The notes: generated by a model from the sequence alone, not told the origin. DNA of 64,000 nucleotides from Dryocola clanedunensis subsp. sulfonylureivorans (GCF_016756775.1 NZ_JAERMU010000019.1:23175-87174); one strand, 5' to 3'; shown: positions 1-9,006, numbered from the stretch's first letter. Numbers and translations: made by a program.

Positions 1-1101
1 AAACAGGATGCCGCCAAACGCAAGGCCAGACACGCGAAGCCCGTTTTTCTTCTCTCCGTAGTCCACGACCTCGGCAATCGAAGACCAGAAGACAGGCATC
101 TGCATGTCGCAGAAGAAGTTAATAAGAAAGTAAAAGATGAACGCGAGGACAATGTTCTGCTGGCCGACGCAAAAATACATGGCGGCGCTAAGGGCGAAAG
201 TCATGAGCTGGGTGTAGCGGAACATTTTGATTTTATCCCAGAATTTCGTTACCCAGGTTGTCGCGATCATGGCCAGTATGGAAGCCACTACGCCCGCGGT
301 AAGAAAGGGCGATATCAGGCTATCGCCACCGCCAAGATAATATTTGGCGTAGTAGGCCGCGACCGAGCCGCGAATGACATAGCCGCACATAAGCAGCATG
401 ATAACGACGCCCAGAATAAGCCACTGATCGTTACGTAAAAGCGTGGCGAACTGCTGTTTGATGCTCATGGAGGGCAGCTCCGGCTCGCTGCGCTCACGCG
501 TGGTTAAGAAGCAGAAGATAAAGAGTACCGCCCCCATTGCGCCCATCAATCCCATCGACAGTTGATAGCCCAGAGCTTTATTGCCCTGCCCCAGCCAGAC
601 GGCCAGCATGGGAACAACAATGGTCACCAGGAATGCAGCGATTTTGGTCATGACAAAGCGGTAGCCGTTGGCGCTAAGCCGTTCATCAGGGTCGTTAGTG
701 ATAACACCAATCAGCGAGATGTAAGGGATGGTGATAGCGGTATAAACCAGCGTCATCAGGATATAGGTGAAATAGGCCCACGCCAGTTTTAACGTATAGG
801 TCATATCTGGGGTGATGAACATCAGATAAACGGCGAAGCCAAAGGGCAAGGCAAACCACAGCAGCCAGGGGCGGTAGCGTCCCCAGCGGGTAGACACTTT
901 ATCGGTCAGCATGCCCATCGCCGGATCGATAATGGCATCAATCATGCGCACGACGACCAGCAGCACACCTACATCCGCCGCGCGCAGTCCGTAAATATCG
1001 GTGTAGAAATACGCCAGCAGCAGCTGCATGGCGATAATCACTACGTTAATCGCCATGTCCCCGGCGCCAAAACCAATCTTTTCCACGATAGACAATTTCA
1101 T
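1..1101 (-). CDS. GPH-family sugar:cation symporter, C-terminus cut off by window edge
   Basis: The minus-strand frame starts at ATG 1101 (MKLSIVEKIGFGAGD) after an AAGGAAT ribosome-binding site and stays open to the window edge: 367 residues of an expected 450-470. It is rich in membrane helices. It carries glycoside-pentoside-hexuronide/MelB-type signatures: DP in the first cytoplasmic loop, RWGRYRPW near residue 73, ITNDPDERL, and VVDYGEKKNG near the break. This family imports sugars or glycosides with Na+ or H+. The substrate cannot be read from sequence; YicJ and YihO/P are only distant guides. A CRP-like site and two palindromes lie upstream, which fits a catabolic transporter. In E. 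coli K-12 sbp is followed by cdh, so this is an accessory neighbour. Confidence 0.88.
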   Translation of the reverse strand, partial: MKLSIVEKIGFGAGDMAINVVIIAMQLLLAYFYTDIYGLRAADVGVLLVVVRMIDAIIDPAMGMLTDKVSTRWGRYRPWLLWFALPFGFAVYLMFITPDMTYTLKLAWAYFTYILMTLVYTAITIPYISLIGVITNDPDERLSANGYRFVMTKIAAFLVTIVVPMLAVWLGQGNKALGYQLSMGLMGAMGAVLFIFCFLTTRERSEPELPSMSIKQQFATLLRNDQWLILGVVIMLLMCGYVIRGSVAAYYAKYYLGGGDSLISPFLTAGVVASILAMIATTWVTKFWDKIKMFRYTQLMTFALSAAMYFCVGQQNIVLAFIFYFLINFFCDMQMPVFWSSIAEVVDYGEKKNGLRVSGLAFGGILF

Positions 1102-1114
1102 ATCGGAATTCCTT

Positions 1115-1132
1115 TTGCGCAGCACTGCGCAA
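1115..1132. promoter_or_regulatory. Perfect palindrome in the symporter leader
   Basis: TTGCGCAG and CTGCGCAA flank a 2-base centre (8-bp perfect arms). It lies just upstream of the ribosome-binding site of the symporter gene. It could be a repressor operator or a leader hairpin; the function is inferred only. Confidence 0.45.
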
Positions 1133-1237
1133 GAATGTCGAACAAAGGATGCGTAACTACGTGAAATAAAAATTTATCAGGCACGCGGTACTCACTAATC
1201 GGCGGGTAACGCGTAAAAGGGAGTGTATGCGAAACAC

Positions 1238-1269
1238 AAAAGACATAAAGGTATACCTTTATATCTTTT
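1238..1269. promoter_or_regulatory. 32-bp near-perfect palindrome, likely operator
   Basis: The left arm AAAAGACATAAAGGTA and right arm TACCTTTATATCTTTT are reverse complements with one mismatch, centred between 1253 and 1254. The GGTATACC core resembles operators of GntR/FadR-type regulators, but no regulator gene is visible in the window. It lies about 140 bp upstream of the symporter start and next to a CRP-like site. Confidence 0.5.
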
Positions 1270-1282
1270 GATCGGTTTCACA
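1267..1282 (-). promoter_or_regulatory. Probable CRP site for the symporter gene
   Basis: On the minus strand it reads TGTGA AACCGA TCAAA, matching 9 of 10 bases of the TGTGA-N6-TCACA consensus. It sits upstream of the sugar symporter and away from the sbp coding end, so cAMP-CRP activation of the symporter is the natural reading. Confidence 0.6.
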
Positions 1283-1332
1283 TAAATTTAACCTAAGAGG
1301 CATTTTGGCTGGCGTGAAGCGGGACGAAGCGC

Positions 1333-1365
1333 AAAAAACCCGGGGCTAGTGCCTACCGGGTTTTT
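1333..1365 (-). terminator. sbp terminator (bidirectional form)
   Basis: The arms AAAACCCGG and CCGGGTTTTT enclose a short loop, with T-runs on both strands. It lies directly downstream of sbp and would end both sbp transcription and any transcript entering from the other side. Confidence 0.75.
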
Positions 1366-1402
1366 GATAAAGGTGCGGGCGACGTATCGCCGTCTGGAAA
1401 AA

Positions 1403-2392
1403 TTATCGCTTACTTATCTGGTCGAACGTTCCGCCGTTAGAGAAGTGCTCTTTCTGAGCTTTTGTCCAGCCGCCGAATTCCTGGTCGATGGTAAACAACT
1501 TCAGTTTCGGGAAAGCGCTTTCGTATTTCTTCGCGACTTCGGCATCACGCGGGCGATAGTAGTTCTTCGCGGCGATCTCCTGGCCCTGCGGAGAGTACAG
1601 ATACTTAAGATACTCTTCGGCAACTTTCTGGGTGCCTTTCTTATCAACGACTTTGTCGACGACTGAGACAGTCGGCTCCGCCAGAATCGACTCGCTCGGC
1701 GTGACGATTTCAAATTTGTCTTTACCCAGCTCGTTGGTTGCCAGCAGCGCTTCGTTTTCCCACGCAATCAGCACGTCGCCAATCCCGCGTTCCACAAAGG
1801 TGTTCGTTGAGCCACGCGCGCCGGAATCGAGCACTTCTACGTTCTTATAGAGCGCCTTCACGAAGTCCTGAGCTTTCGCCTGGTCATTATTATTGTGGTG
1901 CAGTGCGTAGCCCCAGGCTGCAAGATAGTTCCAGCGAGCACCGCCGGAGCTTTTCGGATTCGGCGTGATAACAGAAACGCCCGGCTTGATCAGATCGTTC
2001 CAGTCATGAATTTGCTTCGGGTTACCTTTACGCACCAGGAAAACAATGGTTGAGGTGTACGGCGCGGAGTTATCAGGCAGGCGTTTGATCCAGTTTTTAT
2101 CGATGCGCCCGCGCTCAGCAATGGCGTCAACATCATAGGCCAGCGCGAGGGTTACCACGTCCGCTTCAATACCGTTAATCACCGACGTTGCCTGTTTGCC
2201 CGAGCCACCGTGTGACTGGCGAATCACCACGTCATCGCCGGTTTGCTGTTTCCAGTGTGCGCTGAAGGCCTTGTTGTACTCTTCATACAACTCGCGCGTC
2301 GGGTCGTAGGAAACGTTAAGTAGCTGAATGTCTTTCGCTAATACGCTGCCAGACGCCAAAAGTAATGTAAGCCCCACTCCCCACTTGTTCAT
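1403..2392 (-). CDS. sbp: Periplasmic sulfate-binding protein Sbp
   Basis: This 329-residue protein is the sulfate/thiosulfate-binding subunit of the CysAWT ABC importer in the periplasm. A Sec signal peptide ([19 protein letters not shown], cleaved about residue 19) precedes the mature domain. Anion-binding loops SHGGSGKQ and SSGGARW are present, and length matches E. coli Sbp. It lies behind pfkA in the enteric order fieF-pfkA-sbp but has its own upstream gap and terminator. In enterics sbp is under CysB control; I did not identify a CysB site with confidence. Confidence 0.97.
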   Translation of the reverse strand: MNKWGVGLTLLLASGSVLAKDIQLLNVSYDPTRELYEEYNKAFSAHWKQQTGDDVVIRQSHGGSGKQATSVINGIEADVVTLALAYDVDAIAERGRIDKNWIKRLPDNSAPYTSTIVFLVRKGNPKQIHDWNDLIKPGVSVITPNPKSSGGARWNYLAAWGYALHHNNNDQAKAQDFVKALYKNVEVLDSGARGSTNTFVERGIGDVLIAWENEALLATNELGKDKFEIVTPSESILAEPTVSVVDKVVDKKGTQKVAEEYLKYLYSPQGQEIAAKNYYRPRDAEVAKKYESAFPKLKLFTIDQEFGGWTKAQKEHFSNGGTFDQISKR

Positions 2393-2498
2393 CGCACGCT
2401 CTCTTATTTACTTTGATGAACTCAGCCTGCCAGAAACTTATCCATTGATTAAAGAATAAAAAAAGATTGGCTATAACCACGGGGAATATAGAGCCGCA

Positions 2499-2525
2499 TA
2501 AAAAAGGCCGGGTTTCCCCGGCCTC
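2499..2525 (-). terminator. pfkA terminator
   Basis: The minus strand has AGGCCGGGG-AAA-CCCGGCCT followed by TTTTT, just downstream of the pfkA stop. It is a strong intrinsic terminator separating pfkA from sbp. Confidence 0.85.
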
Positions 2526-2539
2526 ATCAGAAAGCTGAA

Positions 2540-3502
2540 TTAGTACAGCTTCTTGGCGCAGTCCAGCCAGTCACCTTTGAACGGACGCTTCATGCTTTCG
2601 ATGGCGTCGATGATGTCGTGGTGAACCAGTTTCTCGTTCTGGATGCCGACACAGCGACCGCCGTGGCCTTCCAGCAGCAGCTCGATAGAGTAAGCGCCCA
2701 TGCGGGAAGCCAGGATGCGGTCGTAAGCAACCGGGGAACCACCGCGCTGGATATGGCCCAGGACGGTTGCGCGGGTTTCGCGCTTGGTTTCTGTCTCGAT
2801 GTACTGAGCCAGTTCGTCGATGTCGCAGATGTGCTCGGTAATCGCCACGATGGCGTGTTTTTTACCCTTCGCGATGCCCGCTTTGATTTCAGCAACCAGG
2901 TCTTCACGGTTGAACTCAACTTCCGGCAGGACAACAAACTCACAGCCACCGGCAATGGATGCAGCCAGAGTCAGATCGCCACAGTAGCGACCCATAACTT
3001 CTACGATAGAGATACGCTGGTGGGATGAAGAGGTATCACGCAGGCGGTCGATGGCTTCGACCACTGTTTCCAGCGCGGTAAAGAAACCAATGGTGTAGTC
3101 GGTGCCTTTGATGTCGTTATCAATGGTGCCCGGCAGACCGATGCACGGGAAGCCCATCTCGGTCAGGCGCTTGGCACCCATGTAGGAGCCGTCGCCGCCG
3201 ATAACAACCAGCGCATCAATCCCGCGTTTTTTGAGGTTTTCGATAGCAACCGCGCGGATTTTCTCATCGCGGAACTCAGGAAAACGAGCAGAGCCCAGGA
3301 ACGTACCGCCACGGTTAATCATGTCGGAGACGCTGTAGCGGTCCAGGTTGACCATACGGTCTTCGTACAGGCCCAGATAGCCATCATAAACACCCGCAAC
3401 TTCCAGACCTTCTGACAATGCTGCACGAACCACACCGCGAATCGCCGCGTTCATGCCCGGCGCATCACCGCCACTCGTCAACACACCAATTTTTTTGATC
3501 AT
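2540..3502 (-). CDS. pfkA: 6-phosphofructokinase I
   Basis: PfkA phosphorylates fructose 6-phosphate to fructose 1,6-bisphosphate with ATP, the committed step of glycolysis, in the cytoplasm. The 320 residues match the bacterial short-form length. Visible motifs are [13 protein letters not shown] at the N-terminus, the ATP-binding GGDGSYMGA, the catalytic PGTIDND (base Asp near 127), MGRYCGDL and IQRGGSP. A Cra-type operator lies about 105 bp upstream. Its neighbours fieF and sbp are the conserved enteric ones. Confidence 0.98.
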   Translation of the reverse strand: MIKKIGVLTSGGDAPGMNAAIRGVVRAALSEGLEVAGVYDGYLGLYEDRMVNLDRYSVSDMINRGGTFLGSARFPEFRDEKIRAVAIENLKKRGIDALVVIGGDGSYMGAKRLTEMGFPCIGLPGTIDNDIKGTDYTIGFFTALETVVEAIDRLRDTSSSHQRISIVEVMGRYCGDLTLAASIAGGCEFVVLPEVEFNREDLVAEIKAGIAKGKKHAIVAITEHICDIDELAQYIETETKRETRATVLGHIQRGGSPVAYDRILASRMGAYSIELLLEGHGGRCVGIQNEKLVHHDIIDAIESMKRPFKGDWLDCAKKLY

Positions 3503-3607
3503 GACTACCTCTGAACTTTGAATGCAAAATTAATCCTGTTGCCGGAAACAGCCTACGGGCAACCCGAGGCATCGACTCTGCTGCAAATAGTATAACAACC
3601 GCTTCCA

Positions 3608-3623
3608 GCTGAATTGATTCAGG
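3608..3623. promoter_or_regulatory. Cra (FruR) operator of pfkA
   Basis: GCTGAATTGATTCAGG differs from the Cra consensus GCTGAAWCGWTTCAGC at two positions and lies in the pfkA promoter region. E. coli pfkA is repressed by Cra at a comparable place. Site assignment is by motif only. Confidence 0.65.
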
Positions 3624-3705
3624 TCAGGCCAATTAGCGGTAAATGTATCCAAAAAATGCCGCCGGCGCCTGCTTTTCGACAACGTAAACTGCTACTCGAA
3701 TGGCC

Positions 3706-4590
3706 TTATCGCCCCGTTGGGACGACCGAGCAGGGATCCTGATGAATAATCACATCCGACCCAGGGAAGTGATAGAGGATCGCCTGCTCCACCTGTTCAG
3801 CGATAACGTGCGCCTGAACAAGCGGTAAATTGTCTTCCATTTCGATATGAATCTGAATAAAGCGAGTCGGCCCTGACTGCCGCGTCCGTAAATCATGTGC
3901 CCCACGTACGCCAGGCCAGGAGGTGACTATATCGAAAATGGCCTCATGTTCTGCTTCAGGCAGAGCACGGTCTAAAAGGGATTGCACGGCTTCATGCCCC
4001 ATGCGAATCGCGTTATACAAAATATAGACACCGATTCCCAATGCAAACAGTGAATCAGCCCGGTGCCACCCATACCAGGATAGCGCCAGCGCCACAAGAA
4101 TCGCACCGTTCATCATAACATCAGACTGATAATGAAGCATGTCGGCCCGCACGGCCTGACTCTGCGTTCTTCTGACAACCCAGCGCTGGAAGGTGACCAG
4201 AATGAGCGTGCTGATCAGAGCGATGACGGTCACGATGATGCCGATCGCCGGCTGATTCATGGGAGAGGGATCGGCAAGGTGCTGGATACCCGTAAGGAAC
4301 AGAAACAGCGCCGACCCCGAAATAAACATACTTTGCGCCAGCGCCGCCAGTGATTCAGCTTTGCCATGCCCGAACGTGTGTTCATCGTCCGCCGGTTGCA
4401 GAGAATAACGAACCACCAACAGGTTAGTCAGCGAGGCGGCAATATCCACCAGCGAGTCCACCAACGCCGCCAGAATACTGACCGAACCGGTATACCACCA
4501 GGCGAAAATTTTAATCAAAAGTAACAGCGATGCCATTACCGTTGCAGCGATCGCCGCACGGCTGACCAACTGCCCATACTGTTGATTCAT
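3706..4590 (-). CDS. fieF: Cation-efflux pump FieF
   Basis: This cation-diffusion-facilitator inner-membrane antiporter exports Fe(II) and Zn(II) in exchange for protons and works as a dimer. It has 294 residues, about six shorter than E. coli FieF at the C-terminus. Six hydrophobic segments precede a cytoplasmic ferredoxin-like domain. The metal site is intact: Asp45 and Asp49 (DSLVD), plus His and Asp in MLHYQSD near 153-157. The gap to pfkA downstream is about 200 bp. Confidence 0.97.
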   Translation of the reverse strand: MNQQYGQLVSRAAIAATVMASLLLLIKIFAWWYTGSVSILAALVDSLVDIAASLTNLLVVRYSLQPADDEHTFGHGKAESLAALAQSMFISGSALFLFLTGIQHLADPSPMNQPAIGIIVTVIALISTLILVTFQRWVVRRTQSQAVRADMLHYQSDVMMNGAILVALALSWYGWHRADSLFALGIGVYILYNAIRMGHEAVQSLLDRALPEAEHEAIFDIVTSWPGVRGAHDLRTRQSGPTRFIQIHIEMEDNLPLVQAHVIAEQVEQAILYHFPGSDVIIHQDPCSVVPTGR

Positions 4591-4647
4591 AGGGGCTCCA
4601 ACAAATTAATGCTGGCTAGTATAGCGGATTCATCTGAACGTTAAGGC

Positions 4648-4705
4648 AAAAAAAACCCCGCCTTGTGGGCGGGGAAGACAGGGATGGTGTCTATGGCAAG
4701 GAAAA
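4648..4705 (-). ncRNA. cpxQ: CpxQ sRNA, 3'-UTR fragment of cpxP
   Basis: The 58 bases after the cpxP stop match the layout of enteric CpxQ, which RNase E releases from the cpxP mRNA. The 5' end reads TTTTCCTTGCCATAGACACC. It ends in a GC hairpin (CCCCGCC / GGCGGGG) and a run of nine T, which doubles as the cpxP terminator. CpxQ works with Hfq to repress mRNAs of inner-membrane and secreted proteins during envelope stress. Boundaries are by analogy with the known RNA; the hairpin loop differs from the one I remember in E. coli. Confidence 0.8.
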
Positions 4706-4713
4706 CAGGGTTG

Positions 4714-5229
4714 TTACTGGTTACTACGGGTACTGCTACTACTCTGTGCCTGCAATAAGGAACTTCGTTGCAGATCCGCCAGCTCACGATACTGATTCAT
4801 GCGCTGTTGGTGTTTGTCGTTCAAAACGGCTTGCTGCTCAGGCGTTAACAGGCGGTACATTTGATTGCGCACTTTCGCCATTTCAACCTGGCGAGTCACC
4901 TGTTCTTGTGCCATTTTTTCTGCCTGAGCACGTACGGCCGTTTCGTCAAAATTTTCAGCGGTGACCAGATTATGCATGGTCTCCATTTCGCTTACGTTCA
5001 CAGGTGGGCTATCATGCCTTGCCCGCTGCATAAGGTCGCGCATTTGCTGACGCTGCTGTTCGGTCAGATTAATGCCGTCAAACATATTGCTGCTTTGAAT
5101 ACCATTACGCTTTACTAGTTCTTCGCCGTTATGCCAGTTATCGCTGGTCGTTAATCCTGTGGCCTGGCTGGACAGGGTAACGAATGCCAGTGTTGAGGCC
5201 ATGACAGCAGCGGTAACATGACGCATCAC
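4714..5229 (-). CDS. cpxP: Periplasmic Cpx-pathway inhibitor CpxP
   Basis: CpxP is the small helical periplasmic chaperone that binds CpxA and dampens Cpx signalling, and delivers misfolded pilins to DegP. The product has 171 residues (E. coli 166) with a signal peptide of about 22 residues. The two family LTxxQ motifs are present: LTEQQ near residue 55 and LTPEQQ near 127. It is divergent from cpxRA across a 147-bp gap holding a perfect CpxR box, so it is expected to be strongly Cpx-induced. Its 3' UTR encodes CpxQ. The start could be Met1 or Met2. Confidence 0.96.
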   Translation of the reverse strand: MMRHVTAAVMASTLAFVTLSSQATGLTTSDNWHNGEELVKRNGIQSSNMFDGINLTEQQRQQMRDLMQRARHDSPPVNVSEMETMHNLVTAENFDETAVRAQAEKMAQEQVTRQVEMAKVRNQMYRLLTPEQQAVLNDKHQQRMNQYRELADLQRSSLLQAQSSSSTRSNQ

Positions 5230-5306
5230 TTGCTCCCGAAATCTTGTGTGCTGCGATTCAACGAGAGCCAGTCTACGATTCCCGCTGCAAACAAGCGTCA
5301 GGGGGT

Positions 5307-5321
5307 GTAAAACAACGTAAA
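5307..5321. promoter_or_regulatory. CpxR box between cpxP and cpxR
   Basis: GTAAA-ACAAC-GTAAA is an exact match to the CpxR consensus GTAAA-N5-GTAAA. It sits in the divergent cpxP/cpxRA promoter region and can serve strong cpxP induction and cpxRA autoregulation. Confidence 0.88.
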
Positions 5322-5376
5322 GTCATGGATTAGCGCGCCTTGATGACGTAATTTCTGCCTCGGAGGTAATTTAACA

Positions 5377-6075
5377 ATGAATAAAATTCTGTTAGTTGAT
5401 GATGACCGAGAGCTTACTTCCCTGTTAAAGGAACTGCTCGACATGGAAGGTTTTAACGTAACGGTCGCCCACGATGGCGAACAAGCGTTGGAGCTTTTGG
5501 ACGACAGCATCGACCTGTTATTGCTCGACGTGATGATGCCGAAAAAGAACGGCATTGATACTTTAAAAGAGCTTCGTCAGACACACCAGACGCCAGTCAT
5601 CATGCTGACCGCCCGCGGAAGCGAGCTGGATCGCGTTCTGGGCCTTGAACTGGGCGCAGATGACTATCTCCCTAAACCATTCAACGATCGTGAGCTGGTG
5701 GCCCGTATACGCGCTATTTTGCGTCGTTCCCACTGGAGCGAACAGCAGCAAAACAGCGACAACGGTTCTCCTAACGTCGAAGTTGACGGTCTGAGCCTTA
5801 ATCCAGGTCGTCAGGAAGCCAGCTTTGACGGCCAGGCGCTTGATTTAACCGGGACCGAATTCACGCTGTTGTATTTGTTAGCCCAGCATCTTGGCCAGGT
5901 GGTCTCGCGTGAACATCTGAGTCAGGAAGTTTTAGGTAAACGCCTGACACCTTTTGACCGCGCGATTGATATGCATATTTCCAACCTGCGACGTAAGCTG
6001 CCTGACCGTAAAGACGGGCATCCGTGGTTCAAAACCTTACGTGGCCGCGGCTATCTGATGGTTTCAGCTTCATGA
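5377..6075 (+). CDS. cpxR: Envelope-stress response regulator CpxR
   Basis: CpxR is an OmpR/PhoB-type regulator. The receiver domain spans residues 1-115, with the acidic pair DDD at 8-10, phospho-acceptor Asp51 (LLLLDVMMP), Thr and Lys switch residues (MLTARG, LPKPF). A winged-helix DNA-binding domain follows, about 130-228. Length 232 matches E. coli. A good ribosome-binding site (GGAGGT) precedes the ATG. The stop overlaps the cpxA start as ATGA, so the two are translationally coupled. Confidence 0.98.
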   Translation: MNKILLVDDDRELTSLLKELLDMEGFNVTVAHDGEQALELLDDSIDLLLLDVMMPKKNGIDTLKELRQTHQTPVIMLTARGSELDRVLGLELGADDYLPKPFNDRELVARIRAILRRSHWSEQQQNSDNGSPNVEVDGLSLNPGRQEASFDGQALDLTGTEFTLLYLLAQHLGQVVSREHLSQEVLGKRLTPFDRAIDMHISNLRRKLPDRKDGHPWFKTLRGRGYLMVSAS

Positions 6076-7448
6076 TAAGTAGCCTTACCGCGCGTATTTT
6101 TGCCATCTTCTGGTTGACGTTAGCGTTAGTACTGATGCTGGTACTGATGCTGCCGAAGCTGGATTCGCGTCAGATGACCGAGCTGATGGAAAATGAGCAG
6201 CGTCAAGGCACAATGATAGAGCAGCACGTCGAGGCGGAGCTTCAGAACGATCCGCCAAACGACCTGATGTGGTGGCGCCGTTTATTTCGGGCCATCGATA
6301 AGTGGGCACCTCCTGGCCAGCGTCTGCTGCTGGTCACCAGCGAAGGGCGAGTGATTGGCGCCCAGCGCAACGAAATGCAGATTATCCGTAACTTTATCGG
6401 CCAGTCTGACAACTCCGATCATCCGCAAAAGAAAAAGTATGGCCGCGTAGAGCTGGTGGGGCCGTTCTCGGTACGTGACGGGGAAGACAACTACCAGCTC
6501 TATCTGATCCGTCCGGCAAGCAGTTCCCAGTCTGACTTTATCAACCTGCTGTTTGACAGGCCGCTCCTGCTGCTGATTGTCACCATGCTGGTCAGCTCTC
6601 CGCTGCTGCTCTGGCTTGCCTGGAGCCTGGCAAAACCTGCCCGTAAGCTGAAAAATGCTGCCGATGAAGTTGCCCAGGGGAATTTGCGTCAGCATCCGGA
6701 GCTGGAATCCGGGCCGCAGGAGTTTCTTGCCGCTGGGGCCAGCTTTAACCAGATGGTGATGGCGCTCGAAAGAATGATGACGACTCAGCAGCGTCTGCTG
6801 TCGGATATCTCTCACGAACTGCGTACGCCGCTGACCCGTCTGCAGTTGGGCACCGCCCTGTTGCGTCGTAAGGCCGGAGAAAGCAAAGAGCTGGAGCGTA
6901 TTGAAACCGAAGCGCAGCGCCTGGACGGCATGATTAACGATCTGCTGGTCATGTCCCGCAACCAGCAGAAGAACGCGCTGGCAAGCGAGACGATGAAAGC
7001 GAACCAGATCTGGTCAGAAGTGCTGGATAACGCCGCCTTCGAAGCCGAGCAGATGGGCAAATCGCTGGAGGTCACCTATCCGCCGGGGCCGTGGCTGCTG
7101 TACGGCAACCCGAACTCGCTGGAAAGCGCGCTGGAAAACATCGTTCGTAACGCCCTGCGCTACTCGCATACGAAAATTGCCGTTAATTTCTCTGTCGATA
7201 ACCAGGGAATTACCGCAACCGTAGACGATGATGGTCCAGGCGTGAGCCCGGAAGACCGCGAACAGATCTTCCGTCCGTTCTACCGTACGGATGAGGCAAG
7301 GGACCGTGAGTCTGGCGGTACCGGTTTAGGCCTCGCCATCGTGGAAACCGCCGTTCAGCAGCACCGTGGCTGGGTGAAAGCCGAAGACAGTCCGCTGGGC
7401 GGCCTGAGGCTGGTCATCTGGCTGCCGCTGTACCACCGCAGCAAGTAA
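6072..7448 (+). CDS. cpxA: Envelope-stress sensor kinase CpxA
   Basis: CpxA is the inner-membrane histidine kinase/phosphatase of the Cpx pathway. I chose ATG 6072, which overlaps the cpxR stop and gives 458 residues (E. coli 457). Two membrane helices (about 8-29 and 164-184) flank the periplasmic sensor domain. A HAMP linker follows, then the dimerisation helix with His248 (SDISHELRTPLTR) and an ATPase domain with N, G1 and G2 boxes (ENIVRNALRY, DDGPGV, GGTGLGL). An open frame reaches back to 6024 but would overlap cpxR coding sequence without benefit. Confidence 0.97.
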   Translation: MISSLTARIFAIFWLTLALVLMLVLMLPKLDSRQMTELMENEQRQGTMIEQHVEAELQNDPPNDLMWWRRLFRAIDKWAPPGQRLLLVTSEGRVIGAQRNEMQIIRNFIGQSDNSDHPQKKKYGRVELVGPFSVRDGEDNYQLYLIRPASSSQSDFINLLFDRPLLLLIVTMLVSSPLLLWLAWSLAKPARKLKNAADEVAQGNLRQHPELESGPQEFLAAGASFNQMVMALERMMTTQQRLLSDISHELRTPLTRLQLGTALLRRKAGESKELERIETEAQRLDGMINDLLVMSRNQQKNALASETMKANQIWSEVLDNAAFEAEQMGKSLEVTYPPGPWLLYGNPNSLESALENIVRNALRYSHTKIAVNFSVDNQGITATVDDDGPGVSPEDREQIFRPFYRTDEARDRESGGTGLGLAIVETAVQQHRGWVKAEDSPLGGLRLVIWLPLYHRSK

Positions 7449-7456
7449 CGTATCTC

Positions 7457-7480
7457 ACAGGCCCGTTCGGGCCTGTTTTA
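7457..7480 (+). terminator. cpxA terminator
   Basis: ACAGGCCC-GTTC-GGGCCTGT followed by TTTA lies ten bases after the cpxA stop. A near copy occurs at 7622-7645. Confidence 0.75.
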
Positions 7481-7488
7481 GATTGCTG

Positions 7489-7524
7489 ACAAAGAAGGAG
7501 AAAGCGTGGTTTTTCCTTCTTTGT
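7489..7524. repeat. Long hairpin in the cpxA-trmL gap
   Basis: ACAAAGAAGGA and TCCTTCTTTGT are perfect 11-bp inverted arms. The stem extends inward through one G-U and three A-T pairs to a six-base loop. It stands between two copies of a terminator. No gene or known element explains it. Confidence 0.5.
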
Positions 7525-7621
7525 GATGAGCAGGCGAAAATCAATGAATTGATTTTCCTTGTTATTTATTCGGTGAGATCTTTGCGAAAGTCATTCGCTT
7601 TAAGTTTGTCATCTGTCTGCA

Positions 7622-7645
7622 ACAGGTCAGTTCGGGCCTGTTTTC
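7622..7645 (+). terminator. Second, degenerate copy of the cpxA-type terminator
   Basis: ACAGGTCAGTTCGGGCCTGT plus TTTC matches the 7457 terminator at 21 of 24 positions. It lies 165 bp downstream and just before trmL. The left arm has changes that weaken the stem. Confidence 0.5.
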
Positions 7646-7693
7646 CTTCTCGCCACAAATTGCTATTCTGCGCCCCTTGTCTTAGGGGGCTGT

Positions 7694-8167
7694 ATGCTGA
7701 ATATCGTATTGTTTGAACCTGAAATCCCGCCGAATACCGGCAACATCATCCGTCTTTGTGCTAACACCGGCTTCCGGCTGCATATTATCGAGCCAACGGG
7801 GTTTGGCTGGGATGATAAACGGTTGCGCCGTGCCGGGCTGGATTATCACGAGTTCGCTGCCGTGAACCGCCATACAAATTACACTGCATTTCTGGAAGCG
7901 GAAAACCCTCATCGCCTGTTCGCCTTAACGACGAAGGGAACGCCCGCTCACAGTGCCGTCAGCTATCAGGACGGGGACTATCTGATCTTCGGGCCGGAAA
8001 CCCGTGGGCTGCCAGCTGCTATCCTGGATGCGCTGCCGCCGGGACAAAAAATTCGAATTCCGATGATGCCGGACAGCCGCAGCATGAACCTGTCTAATGC
8101 GGTGTCGGTGGTGGTGTACGAAGCGTGGCGCCAGCTTGGTTATCCAGGCGCCGTGCTGAGAAGCTAA
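7694..8167 (+). CDS. trmL: tRNA (cytidine/uridine-34 2'-O-)-methyltransferase TrmL
   Basis: TrmL methylates the wobble ribose of tRNA-Leu (CAA and cmnm5UAA) using S-adenosylmethionine. It is a minimal SPOUT (trefoil-knot) enzyme of 157 residues, the E. coli length. Motifs: [12 protein letters not shown] at the N-terminus, FGPETRGLP, and [15 protein letters not shown] forming the cofactor knot at the C-terminus. The stop overlaps the convergent cysE stop by four bases. In K-12 trmL is beside lldD rather than cpxA. Confidence 0.97.
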   Translation: MLNIVLFEPEIPPNTGNIIRLCANTGFRLHIIEPTGFGWDDKRLRRAGLDYHEFAAVNRHTNYTAFLEAENPHRLFALTTKGTPAHSAVSYQDGDYLIFGPETRGLPAAILDALPPGQKIRIPMMPDSRSMNLSNAVSVVVYEAWRQLGYPGAVLRS

Positions 8168-8985
8168 ATTCCGTCGCCGTACTCAAAGCCGCCGTTGGCA
8201 CCGTTGAAGTGCTGATCCATGTCGATGGCGGGCTTGTCGCTCTCCGGTTTACCGACGATGCGAGCAGGCACGCCAGCAGCGGTTGTATGCGGCGGGACCG
8301 GCTGTAGCACCACGGAACCTGCGCCAATCTTCGCCCCCCGCCCGACCTCGATATTGCCGAGGATTTTCGCCCCGGCGCCAATCATCACCCCTTCACGGAT
8401 CTTCGGATGGCGGTCGCCGCTGGTTTTGCCGGTACCGCCGAGGGTGACCGATTGCAGAATCGACACGTCGTTTTCGACGATGGCCGTTTCACCAATTACG
8501 ATGCCCGTGGCGTGGTCGAGCATTATCCCGCAGCCAATTTTTGCCGCCGGGTGGATATCGACCTGAAAGGAGACGGAAACCTGGTTTTGCAGGAAAATAG
8601 CCAGCGCCCGGCGCCCCTCGTTCCACAGCCAGTGGCCGATACGATAAGCCTGAAGCGCATGAAAACCCTTCAGGTAAAGCAAGGGGGTGGAATATTTGTC
8701 CACGGCCGGGTCACGGGTGCGGACGGCCTGAATATCGCAGGCGGCGGAAGCAACTAACTGTGGCTCTGCCGCATAGGCTTCTTCCACGACTTCACGAATG
8801 GCGATGGCGGGCATGATCGAAGAGGCCAGCTTGTTAGCCAGCATATAGCTAAGGGCGCTGCCCAGATTTTCATGTTTGAGGAGAGTTGCGTGGTAAAAAC
8901 TGGCCAACATTGGTTCACAATCGGCAAGCGCTCGCGCTTCGGCTTTAATGTTGTTCCACACCAGATCCAGTTCTTCAGACGACAT
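8164..8985 (-). CDS. cysE: Serine O-acetyltransferase CysE
   Basis: CysE makes O-acetyl-L-serine from serine and acetyl-CoA, the first step of cysteine synthesis, and is feedback-inhibited by cysteine. It has 273 residues as in E. coli. An alpha-helical N-terminal domain precedes a left-handed beta-helix of hexapeptide repeats from about residue 140. The catalytic His158 lies in [12 protein letters not shown] (Asp157-His158). It ends the minus-strand yibN-grxC-secB-gpsA-cysE cluster, 90 bp after gpsA with an intervening hairpin. Confidence 0.98.
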   Translation of the reverse strand: MSSEELDLVWNNIKAEARALADCEPMLASFYHATLLKHENLGSALSYMLANKLASSIMPAIAIREVVEEAYAAEPQLVASAACDIQAVRTRDPAVDKYSTPLLYLKGFHALQAYRIGHWLWNEGRRALAIFLQNQVSVSFQVDIHPAAKIGCGIMLDHATGIVIGETAIVENDVSILQSVTLGGTGKTSGDRHPKIREGVMIGAGAKILGNIEVGRGAKIGAGSVVLQPVPPHTTAAGVPARIVGKPESDKPAIDMDQHFNGANGGFEYGDGI

Positions 8986-9006
8986 TGCTCTCTCCAGACA
9001 GAAAAC

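Noticed and set aside
7483..7716. 77-codon frame in the cpxA-trmL gap
   Set aside because: It runs through the hairpin and the second terminator and into trmL, has no ribosome-binding site and an unlikely Cys-rich product.
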